Part shown: positions 1-5,537 of the stretch, piece by piece | Position numbering within the stretch: position 1 is the stretch's first letter | How the letters are laid out: each line of letters starts with the position of its first letter | Source: Actinomycetes bacterium | GTDB taxonomy: Bacteria; Actinomycetota; Acidimicrobiia; Acidimicrobiales; Acidimicrobiaceae | Length of the DNA stretch: 5,575 bases | Reading direction: 5' to 3' | Assembly (NCBI GenBank): GCA_021790855.1 | Contig: JAJYFP010000053.1 | Span: forward strand, 1 to 5,575 | Notes under the pieces: model-generated | Told to the model about the DNA's origin: nothing | Seen by the model: only the letters and a program-made list of their open reading frames with translations | Database searches by the model: none | Program-made: the position numbers and the translations under genes

Positions 1-214
<214 letters not shown>

Positions 215-280
215 AAACGTGTCTAGATAGAAACTACCTAGATACGACTTGATGCATCGTTTGTGCTTTGTCTCTAGCAC

Positions 281-308
281 ACCTATATCTAGTTACCTAT
301 ATGTAGTT
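281..308. repeat. tandem repeat, 2 x 14 bp, in rRNA leader
   Basis: ACCTATATCTAGTT (281-294) is followed immediately by ACCTATATGTAGTT (295-308), differing at a single base. Variants of the same words occur nearby: ACCTAGATA around 236-244 and ACCTATAG at 435-442. This suggests local duplication within the leader, or selection for repeated structural units. Confidence 0.7.
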
Positions 309-425
309 GTTGCCAAAGGCTAAAGCGATGCTGGCACATCTTCGAACTAATTGTTATGTTGTCCGTTATCTGTGCTTATTGACTTATAGAACCCTATATG
401 TACATGAGAGATAGACAGAGCTTTC

Positions 426-446
426 TAGATATCTACCTATAGGTAG
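426..446. repeat. overlapping palindromes in rRNA leader
   Basis: TAGATATCTA (426-435) is a perfect 10-bp palindrome. It overlaps CTACCTATAGGTAG (433-446), a perfect 14-bp palindrome. In RNA they could form alternative stems; in DNA they could be protein-binding sites. Function is not known. Confidence 0.6.
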
Positions 447-472
447 GCATCTAGTCATCTACAGATCTATGT

Positions 473-497
473 CATGTACGGGTCCCGCACTTACATG
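473..497. repeat. inverted repeat near upstream end of rRNA leader
   Basis: CATGTA (473-478) and TACATG (492-497) are perfect inverted arms. They enclose a second inverted pair, CGGG (479-482) and CCCG (484-487). The nested arrangement could form a hairpin in the pre-rRNA leader just downstream of the TTGAAAAC element. No T-run follows on either strand, so it does not look like a terminator. Confidence 0.35.
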
Positions 498-505
498 TCT
501 GTCCT

Positions 506-520
506 TATTCCGTTTTCAAG
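506..520 (-). promoter_or_regulatory. rrn leader conserved element (TTGAAAAC type, possibly boxA-related)
   Basis: On the minus strand this reads CTTGAAAACGGAATA, preceded by CAGTAGCTC. It resembles the CTTTGAGAACT / TTTGAAAACTGAAT strings that recur in rRNA leaders and spacers of Actinobacteria and Firmicutes, where they are linked to antitermination or processing stems. The resemblance is by eye. Its orientation and distance, about 300 nt upstream of the 16S start, fit a leader role. Confidence 0.4.
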
Positions 521-632
521 GAGCTACTGGTACTTCTTCGATTGGTACCACCCACCAAATGGGAGTTATAAAACTAGTTGGAGGGAAGATTTAATCGGTC
601 GTTTTGGAAAGAATTTCTGCATTACTTTTTAC

Positions 633-662
633 TTGTTCACAAACACCCTGATAAAGTATGCT
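633..662 (+). promoter_or_regulatory. candidate promoter for the PucR-family gene
   Basis: TTGTTC (633-638) and TATGCT (657-662) are separated by 18 bp and could be weak sigma-70-type -35 and -10 boxes, about 70 bp ahead of the ATG. The -35 lies in the near-palindrome TTGTTCACAA (633-642). The matches to consensus are only partial and the surrounding DNA is AT-rich, so this may be chance. Confidence 0.2.
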
Positions 663-686
663 GGTACAAAAATATGAAACTAAATA

Positions 687-708
687 TGTGTAATTTAACA
701 ATTCACAC
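687..708. promoter_or_regulatory. possible operator: imperfect inverted repeat ahead of PucR gene
   Basis: TGTGTAATT (687-695), a TAAC centre (696-699) and AATTCACAC (700-708) form an inverted repeat, imperfect because of one extra base between half-site words. It ends 25 bp before the regulator's ATG, where an autoregulatory site could lie. Evidence is position and symmetry only. Confidence 0.22.
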
Positions 709-733
709 TTCATGATCTAGACTCGAGAAGCAC

Positions 734-2497
734 ATGTCAAATACTCAAGATACGCCCTCACAGATCACTCTCGGTGATGTTTTAGGACAAACCTATCTCG
801 GTCTACGCCTCGTGGTGGGTTCTAACAACGATCTCAAACGACTCGTGAGTGGAGCTCACGCCATAGAGGTTGCCAACCCTTCAAGGTGGGTGTCGAGCAA
901 CTGGCTCGCTTTAACCACAGGCCTTAGACTCAAGTCTCGTCCGCAAGCTCAACGAGAACTTATACAAGAACTCAAAGCCAGCGGTATTACAGCACTTGGT
1001 TTTGGACTTGGAGTCAACTTCAATGCAATCCCCAAGGCTCTCATTGAAGAGGCAGAGGCTCTTGAGTTTCCGCTCTTCAGCGTTCCTTACACAACGGGAT
1101 TCGCCGAGGTAATCGCGTTTGTAAATCAATCACTGGCAAGTCCGCATCTCAATACACTGCTTCGATTCGTTTCCATGCAGGACTACCTGCTTTCTTCCCT
1201 TTCTGAACCCGCTCCTTTAAGCTCAATCTGCAATCGCATGTCTCAACTCCTACGCGTAGAGGTGATGATTCTAGGAACGCAATACGAGATTATCGCATTT
1301 GATCAAAGACACAACGACGTCAATAGGCACAAAGAAGTGGCGGAGGCAGTAAAACGTCAGTTGCAGATAGAACTCCCACACTTAGAGAACGCTTCGTCGT
1401 CTCAACGAAAAGACAAAACTGGACACCACTTCAGACCATGGACACCAAGTTCCCTAAACGAATCAGAGTTTGACAAGGAAGATCGTGTTGAAGCAGCTGA
1501 GTACGTCTCAGCAGTAATCGACTTCAATACCATAGATCTTGCGGGAACTGCTATATCGGTTGGAAGCCGCCACGCCATCGTGGGGTGGTTAGTCACCTTA
1601 GACACCGCAGCATCAGGATCATCCGCACATCTAAGACTTCCGCTTCTTCGGTCAACTGCCCATCTTATTGCAGCAACCTTACAGCAACGAGAAAATTCCC
1701 TTCGAGCAACTGACATAAAGAGGCGAACGCTAATGAAAGAGTTAGCGACAAACCCCTCAATACAGCAGAATCAGACGTCATCAGAGTCGCACACTTCACT
1801 TCGAAGACACTCAGTTGAAAACCTCATATCGATTGGAATAGAGACCGAGTCTGCAGGTTGGATCCTTCACATAGAGCCATTTGAACATCCACGCCGTGGA
1901 TCTTTGACAATCAATGAGCTAAACCAGATTGCGACTAAAGTCGTCTACCTACTGAAGTCTCCTTACCTCATAGATCTCCTTCCTAAAGGAGTAGCCATCT
2001 ATGTACAAGACGAAGATTTCGAGTTCGAAAGTTTTGTCAATGCACTAGTGGAGTCGACCTCTTTTTTAATCGGCATCTCCGAACGCTACGTCGGCCTTCG
2101 ACATCTGCCACAGATGATGAGAGAAGCCGAATACTGCCTCTCTCTCTTGAGGGAGACACATTCTATGACTGGCAACATCGGAGATCGGGTACGTAGTTTC
2201 CAAGAACTTTCGCTCACCGAGTTTGTAGAGTCTTACGTTCCTAAAACTGTTCTAAGACAGCGACGCCTAAGCCTCATTGAACCGATCTTGAATCAGCCAA
2301 CTCTAATACGCACAATTCGAGTTCTACTGAAACAGAATCTAGATATCAACTCTGCCGCCAAGGAGTTAGATATTCATCCTAACTCCTTACGCTATCGCGT
2401 ACAAAAAGTCGAGTCAGAACTAGGAATATCTTTAAGAGACTTTCACGATAGCGTAGAACTCTTTTTAGCGTTAAGAGGAGGAGATTCTAATGGTTAG
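734..2497 (+). CDS. PucR-family transcriptional regulator
   Basis: This 587-residue protein has the full architecture of PucR-type regulators. Residues about 11-135 match the PucR (purine-catabolism, PurC-like) N-terminal domain: ITLGDVL at the start, then ...GLGVNFNAIPKALIEEAEALEFPLFSVPY. A variable middle follows, then a degenerate GGDEF-like region (about 362-475). The C-terminal HTH_30 DNA-binding domain (about 523-582) has the helix-turn-helix core DINSAAKELDIHPNSLRYRV. No membrane segment or signal is visible, so it should be cytoplasmic. Family members control purine, amino-acid or other catabolic genes, often as activators responding to a metabolite; the ligand here is unknown. ATG 734 is the first start after an in-frame TGA at 713-715. 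The ribosome site is weak (GAGAAG, 3 nt before ATG). It stands alone on the plus strand, facing away from the rRNA gene and into the end of the redox operon. Confidence 0.93.
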   Translation: MSNTQDTPSQITLGDVLGQTYLGLRLVVGSNNDLKRLVSGAHAIEVANPSRWVSSNWLALTTGLRLKSRPQAQRELIQELKASGITALGFGLGVNFNAIPKALIEEAEALEFPLFSVPYTTGFAEVIAFVNQSLASPHLNTLLRFVSMQDYLLSSLSEPAPLSSICNRMSQLLRVEVMILGTQYEIIAFDQRHNDVNRHKEVAEAVKRQLQIELPHLENASSSQRKDKTGHHFRPWTPSSLNESEFDKEDRVEAAEYVSAVIDFNTIDLAGTAISVGSRHAIVGWLVTLDTAASGSSAHLRLPLLRSTAHLIAATLQQRENSLRATDIKRRTLMKELATNPSIQQNQTSSESHTSLRRHSVENLISIGIETESAGWILHIEPFEHPRRGSLTINELNQIATKVVYLLKSPYLIDLLPKGVAIYVQDEDFEFESFVNALVESTSFLIGISERYVGLRHLPQMMREAEYCLSLLRETHSMTGNIGDRVRSFQELSLTEFVESYVPKTVLRQRRLSLIEPILNQPTLIRTIRVLLKQNLDINSAAKELDIHPNSLRYRVQKVESELGISLRDFHDSVELFLALRGGDSNG

Positions 2498-2507
2498 AAG
2501 TGTTTAG
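2473..2507 (+). other. strong Shine-Dalgarno-like string and five-codon ORF at end of PucR gene
   Basis: Within the last PucR codons the plus strand reads AGAGGAGGAG (2474-2483). An ATG follows at 2490, in another frame, and opens MVRSV followed by TAG at 2505-2507. The site is stronger than the one used by the PucR gene itself. It may be chance, since purine-rich codons for Arg-Gly-Gly give such strings, or a relic of a downstream co-transcribed gene that was lost. Confidence 0.2.
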
Positions 2508-3221
2508 GTTCATATCAGAGGTCTTGAACAAATGATCATATCGATCTATAAAAAACCCTTCGTAGTTGGGATATCTCTCCAACAAGAAGAGTACGTCTTC
2601 CCCTCCTGCAACCAAAGCAGTAGCCAAAGCATCACAAAGCCAGAGTTCCTCTCCGACTACCGTTGCAGACACGCCTGACACTTCCTTACCAATGGGGTTG
2701 ATAATATGAGAACCCCGCTCATAGACTCCTGAGGTCGCAACCGCATTCTCCACGTTCACTATGGCACAAAGTTCCTCTCGATAGCGGGGGTGTTGGACAC
2801 CTATTTGCTGCCTCCATCCAGGCACAAGTGCAACATCACCTCCACCATTTATACCTCCTGAGCGGACTCCATTCACCTTCAGGACCTCAATCGCCTTCTC
2901 GATTGCCCAGCCCTTCACCAAACCAGTAGGATCGTAACCTCCGGGCAGGGCCCAAGGATCAAAGAACCCTCCCGTTATCTCGAGGGCCTTATAACATAGC
3001 AACATAACCTCGTCGAACTCACTAGAGGGTTCTTGGACTTCTCCGCGACGAAATCTCGATAACTCCGACTCATGGATCCACAGGCTAAAACGTGTCTCGA
3101 TGTGGGCAAGAACTAGGACAGCCTCGTCAATCGCATCACTTAACATCTCTTTGGTAGCGCCTTCGGCATCGACATAGAAGTTAAACACAGTTCCCATGGC
3201 CTCTACCGAACGAGAGATCAT
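2487..3221 (-). CDS. apbE: FAD:protein FMN transferase (ApbE family)
   Basis: ApbE enzymes move FMN from FAD onto a Ser/Thr of a target protein using Mg2+. Family landmarks occur in order: AMGTVF (residues 8-13), GGFFDPW (84-90), PTGLVKGWAIEKA (98-110), INGGGDV (124-130), ATSGVYERGSHIINP (162-176) and CDALATAL (196-203), where Asp197 and Thr201 match the metal-binding pair. Many homologues have HIIDP where this protein has HIINP (Asn175). At 244 residues it is a short form with no signal peptide or lipobox, so it looks cytoplasmic. The ATG overlaps the FMN-binding gene's stop as ATGA (3218-3221) with no clear ribosome site, so translation is probably coupled. A later ATG (residue 9) would cut into the AMGTVF motif. 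The neighbouring FMN-binding protein is the obvious substrate. Its stop lies 11 bp inside the convergent PucR gene. Confidence 0.93.
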   Translation of the reverse strand: MISRSVEAMGTVFNFYVDAEGATKEMLSDAIDEAVLVLAHIETRFSLWIHESELSRFRRGEVQEPSSEFDEVMLLCYKALEITGGFFDPWALPGGYDPTGLVKGWAIEKAIEVLKVNGVRSGGINGGGDVALVPGWRQQIGVQHPRYREELCAIVNVENAVATSGVYERGSHIINPIGKEVSGVSATVVGEELWLCDALATALVAGGEDVLFLLERYPNYEGFFIDRYDHLFKTSDMNLNTSNH

Positions 3222-3703
3222 TTGAAGTGAAGTTTATTTAGCGCGTCTTGAAGTGACATTGCATAAGCCTCACTGGTATAGGTAGCACCCGTAATGAGAA
3301 GGATATGAGTACCATTTGCTTTTAGTACCTCAGACCGTAACCTAGGAACTATCTGCTGCTCTATCTGAGAAGAGTACGCGTCCAAAGTTGTTACCGAGCT
3401 AACGCCAACATTAACGATCTTGTTATTTGCGACGGTGACCTTTATGGCAATCTGCCCATATCCGTAGTTAATAGACTTTCCAACGGAGGAACCGTTCACA
3501 ACAGAAGTTGCACTTTGCACTGGGGTGGGCCTCTTGGGAGAGACCGACCCTCTTTTCGGTGTTGTTGATCCTCCGGCTCCCGGTTGTTTGCTCCCAGCTA
3601 GCTTAGTGGTGGCGTTGAGTGACGTGGCATTAGCTCCATGGAGCAACGTAACACCAAAGAACCCTCCAACTGCCGCCACTATCACCGTAAAGAACTTCTT
3701 CAT
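3218..3703 (-). CDS. exported FMN-binding-domain protein (predicted covalent flavoprotein)
   Basis: This 161-residue protein begins MKKFF plus a hydrophobic run to about residue 21 and a HGANA|T-like cleavage site. That indicates a Sec signal peptide, or a single membrane anchor with the rest outside. Residues 28-70 are a low-complexity linker rich in Ser, Thr, Pro, Lys and Gly. Residues about 72-161 form an FMN-binding domain as in NqrC/RnfG and small actinobacterial homologues, ending in ITGATYTSEAYAMSLQDAL. Thr141 of TGAT is the predicted FMN attachment residue. The usual acidic residue three positions before the Ser/Thr of (S/T)GAT is Leu135 here. No lipobox or heme motif is seen. Start ATG 3703 has a good GGAGG site with 7-nt spacing. 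It sits between the flavocytochrome and ApbE genes, fitting an extracytoplasmic electron acceptor for the former and a substrate of the latter. Confidence 0.88.
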   Translation of the reverse strand: MKKFFTVIVAAVGGFFGVTLLHGANATSLNATTKLAGSKQPGAGGSTTPKRGSVSPKRPTPVQSATSVVNGSSVGKSINYGYGQIAIKVTVANNKIVNVGVSSVTTLDAYSSQIEQQIVPRLRSEVLKANGTHILLITGATYTSEAYAMSLQDALNKLHFK

Positions 3704-3710
3704 TCAAAGA

Positions 3711-3715
3711 CCTCC
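3711..3715 (-). promoter_or_regulatory. ribosome binding site of the FMN-binding protein gene
   Basis: GGAGG on the minus strand lies 7 nt before ATG 3703 and one base after the flavocytochrome stop codon (3719-3717). The gap between the two genes is only 13 bp, which supports one transcript and confirms the start. Confidence 0.8.
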
Positions 3716-3716
3716 G

Positions 3717-5114
3717 TCACAGGCTATAAGCTTCTTCGTGTAATGCGTCGTAGAAAACTCCTGCTCGGAGAAGGGCTCTTTGCAATGCATCTACGAATCC
3801 ATCAGATCCACATATAAATATCTCTCGATCTCGCACGTCTTCGACTACCTTTGTCAGATCTTCCATACTGACCTGGTTCCGAGATCCTATAACTTTATGT
3901 ATTGAACCCTTCTTATGTCTTATAAGTTCCATGAGCTCATCCAGAAGAACGAGATCGTCTTCAGACGAAGCGCGAAAAACCACAACAGGCGCTGACTTGG
4001 GAGGAAAATCTTCTATCAATGCACGTGCAGCTGTAATCCCAACTCCACCAGCAAATATTGCAACCTTCTTGTCCGGGACTCTAGCTGCGTATGTCGTAAA
4101 AGAGCCATACGGGCCCTCGAAAAATACCTTTGTCCCTATCGGAACCTTGGAGAGGTCAGCAGAAAAGTCACCTACGGCCTTAACTGTAATACGAATGTAC
4201 GGGTCACGCGGTCTCGCAGATACCGTAAAGGGATGTGCCTGCCACCACCTACCCCTAGTCAAGAATCTCCATTCCATAAACTGACCACCAGAAATTTTCA
4301 ACTTATGAAGATCTCGACCTTGCATTATTATCGAGACCACGTCAGGACCCTCTTTTTGTATCTCCACCACCTCAAGCTTGTGTCTATAGGATCGATAGCT
4401 AGGAAGTAAGATGCGATAGATGATAACAAGTAGCGCCGCCACTAACCATGCGACAGTCCAAGACTCTTGAGCTAACGGATGCCCCACAAAAGATGGGCCT
4501 AACACGACTTCGTGGGCAAAGGACAATATGAGAGCCGCGTACATAAGAAGATGGACTAGCCACCAATACTCCCTTGGAATATTTTCTCTGATAGGTTTGA
4601 TCGATATCAGCCCAATAGCTACCATGATTCCAAGAGCGACTGTGGCACTCACGAGATGCGGAAAAGTATTGAATAAGGTACCGAGATACTTCAGAACTCC
4701 GGAGTTAGCTGCCTCAGCATAACCAAGAGTTAAAAGAACCGCATGTGCACTAAGTAACACAATCGGCCATGGCGCAAGAGATCGGTGCCATTTAATTACA
4801 CCGACTTGACCTAGGGTTCGCTCTAATAGTGGCATTCTACTCGCCAAAATTACCATTACAAGAGCTAGATAGGTTCCAATGAGACCCGTCACGGAGCCGA
4901 GAAAGATCGCGATTCCTCCTTTGCCCCTCAGCTCTGTAAGTGTTCCATCTACCAAAGGTAGGCCAAGTATTACACCAGAACCAACACCTAAAACAACAAG
5001 GGCAAGGTAAAACCCAAAGATCGACGGCTTCTCACCCAAAGACGCGACCAATTTACGCCTTTGCGGCCCTTTGCTACCGACAAAGGTAGAAGGGGAAAAT
5101 ACAGCAGAACTCAA
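3717..5114 (-). CDS. ferric-reductase/NADPH-oxidase-like flavocytochrome
   Basis: The 465-residue membrane protein combines a ferric-reductase-like heme domain (about 30-240, roughly six membrane segments) with a C-terminal ferredoxin-reductase-type FAD/NAD domain (about 243-465). His110/His124 (14 apart) and His188/His201 (13 apart) reproduce the spacing that holds two stacked hemes in NOX/FRE enzymes. HPFTVSA (294-300) is the FAD motif, AGGVGITAARAL (355-366) and CGSDGF (435-440) form the nicotinamide-nucleotide site, and the end HEEAY is FNR-like. It should carry electrons from cytoplasmic NAD(P)H outward; the acceptor is unknown. The start is TTG 5114: an in-frame TAG sits immediately before it, no in-frame ATG occurs until about residue 87, inside the membrane domain, and GGGAG lies 5 nt upstream. 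It is the first gene of the operon with the FMN-binding protein and apbE. Confidence 0.9.
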   Translation of the reverse strand: MSSAVFSPSTFVGSKGPQRRKLVASLGEKPSIFGFYLALVVLGVGSGVILGLPLVDGTLTELRGKGGIAIFLGSVTGLIGTYLALVMVILASRMPLLERTLGQVGVIKWHRSLAPWPIVLLSAHAVLLTLGYAEAANSGVLKYLGTLFNTFPHLVSATVALGIMVAIGLISIKPIRENIPREYWWLVHLLMYAALILSFAHEVVLGPSFVGHPLAQESWTVAWLVAALLVIIYRILLPSYRSYRHKLEVVEIQKEGPDVVSIIMQGRDLHKLKISGGQFMEWRFLTRGRWWQAHPFTVSARPRDPYIRITVKAVGDFSADLSKVPIGTKVFFEGPYGSFTTYAARVPDKKVAIFAGGVGITAARALIEDFPPKSAPVVVFRASSEDDLVLLDELMELIRHKKGSIHKVIGSRNQVSMEDLTKVVEDVRDREIFICGSDGFVDALQRALLRAGVFYDALHEEAYSL

Positions 5115-5119
5115 CTACG

Positions 5120-5124
5120 CTCCC
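5120..5124 (-). promoter_or_regulatory. ribosome binding site ahead of TTG start
   Basis: GGGAG on the minus strand lies 5 nt before the TTG at 5114. It is the only good ribosome site near the beginning of the reading frame and supports TTG as the start. The spacing is on the short side, and with the weak start codon this suggests modest translation. Confidence 0.6.
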
Positions 5125-5169
5125 AGCCCTAATACAACAACAGATCCGAACACAACGCTATTACAGTTC

Positions 5170-5201
5170 CAAGGTACCGAGTTTTCCTGGGTAAAACCTT
5201 G
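5170..5201 (-). other. hairpin in the leader of the redox operon
   Basis: CAAGGT-ACC (5170-5178) pairs with GGT-AAA-ACCTTG (5190-5201). This gives 9 bp with a 3-nt bulge and an 11-nt loop. It lies about 55 nt upstream of the flavocytochrome TTG start, inside the expected 5' untranslated region. It could be a leader structure or simply chance; no riboswitch class is recognised. Confidence 0.35.
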
Positions 5202-5239
5202 AAAGTTCATGTAGAACAAATTTGATCTGAGACTTCATC

Positions 5240-5267
5240 TGTATAAGTATCAAATTCGCAACCACAA
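5240..5267 (-). promoter_or_regulatory. candidate promoter of the redox operon
   Basis: On the minus strand TTGTGG (5267-5262) and TATACA (5245-5240) are 16 bp apart and could be -35 and -10 boxes. They would give a leader of about 120 nt ahead of TTG 5114. The match is partial and made by eye. Confidence 0.25.
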
Positions 5268-5294
5268 GTGCAGGTGGTACCTAAGCTATAGCTA

Positions 5295-5322
5295 ATGAAA
5301 ACATCGTCCCTGATGTCTTCAT
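5295..5322. repeat. inverted repeat, 11-bp arms with one mismatch
   Basis: ATGAAAACATC (5295-5305) and GATGTCTTCAT (5312-5322) pair at 10 of 11 positions around a 6-base loop. The repeat sits just upstream of the candidate operon promoter (minus orientation), so it could be a regulator-binding site or an RNA hairpin. No T-run follows on either side. Confidence 0.5.
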
Positions 5323-5404
5323 GTTCTCGTTTCTGTGTTACCTGCAGGTTATGCCACTGGCTAGACACAAGTAATCATTTGTCTGCTCACTGACGAAACG
5401 GGAC

Positions 5405-5441
5405 TATCGCTTCTATATCTATGAAGCCATAGAAGTCGATA
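5405..5441. repeat. inverted repeat, 12 bp with one bulge
   Basis: TATCGCTTCTAT (5405-5416) pairs with ATAGAAGTCGATA (5429-5441), with one unpaired T at 5436 and a 12-base loop. No terminator tract follows. Its role is unknown; it adds to the dense symmetry of this intergenic region. Confidence 0.5.
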
Positions 5442-5500
5442 ACTGCACCCGCATATTATTCAGTATAAGCAACTGAACCTACCGAAAACGTGACGTATGT

Positions 5501-5537
5501 CAAGCGGCTCCCAGTTTGTTCAACTGTGAGCCGCTTG
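5501..5537. terminator. strong GC-rich hairpin, possible U-tract-less terminator
   Basis: CAAGCGGCTC (5501-5510) pairs perfectly with GAGCCGCTTG (5528-5537). After one mismatch (5511/5527) the inner arms CAGTT (5512-5516) and AACTG (5522-5526) pair around a 5-base loop. That gives 15 bp in all. Six A's follow at 5540-5545 on the plus strand, so a U-tract would precede rather than follow the stem in leftward transcripts. Neither direction shows the classical stem-then-U layout. Hairpin-only terminators are reported in actinobacteria, so it may end a leftward gene beyond the right edge. Alternatives are a protein site or a mobile-element remnant. Confidence 0.4.

Larger units (their letters stand above)
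215..530 (-). other. pre-16S rRNA leader region (5' external spacer)
   Basis: This stretch lies directly upstream of the 16S 5' end and has no credible reading frame. It is AT-rich and crowded with short related words: CTAGATA at 223-229, 238-244 and 425-431, and ACCTATA at 281-287, 295-301 and 435-441. It also holds palindromes and inverted repeats, the pattern expected of an rRNA leader that folds and is processed by RNases. The right-hand limit is set by the TTGAAAAC-type element at 506-520, which in other actinobacterial rrn leaders is transcribed. I could not identify a convincing rRNA promoter on the minus strand between 530 and 733, although one is expected there. Confidence 0.55.

Noticed and set aside
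558..573. Possible minus-strand -10 (TATAAC) for the rRNA operon
   Set aside because: No acceptable -35 lies at 16-18 bp, so I did not call it a promoter.
474..677. 67-codon open frame on the plus strand between the rRNA leader and the PucR gene
   Set aside because: It runs antisense through the TTGAAAAC rrn leader element, has no ribosome site, and its product matches no family I recognise. Most likely chance.
911..1716. Two minus-strand open frames (911-1129 and 1402-1716) inside the PucR gene
   Set aside because: Shadows of a well-supported coding sequence; no domain-like features or ribosome sites.
3195..3197. Alternative ApbE start at the Met of MGTVF
   Set aside because: The upstream GAGG is only 2 nt away and the alternative would remove the residues before the conserved AMGTVF. 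The ATGA overlap at 3218-3221 is a better start.
3525..4722. Three plus-strand open frames (3525-3743, 3931-4284, 4528-4722) opposite the redox operon
   Set aside because: They lie opposite strongly supported FMN-binding and flavocytochrome genes and show no family resemblance.
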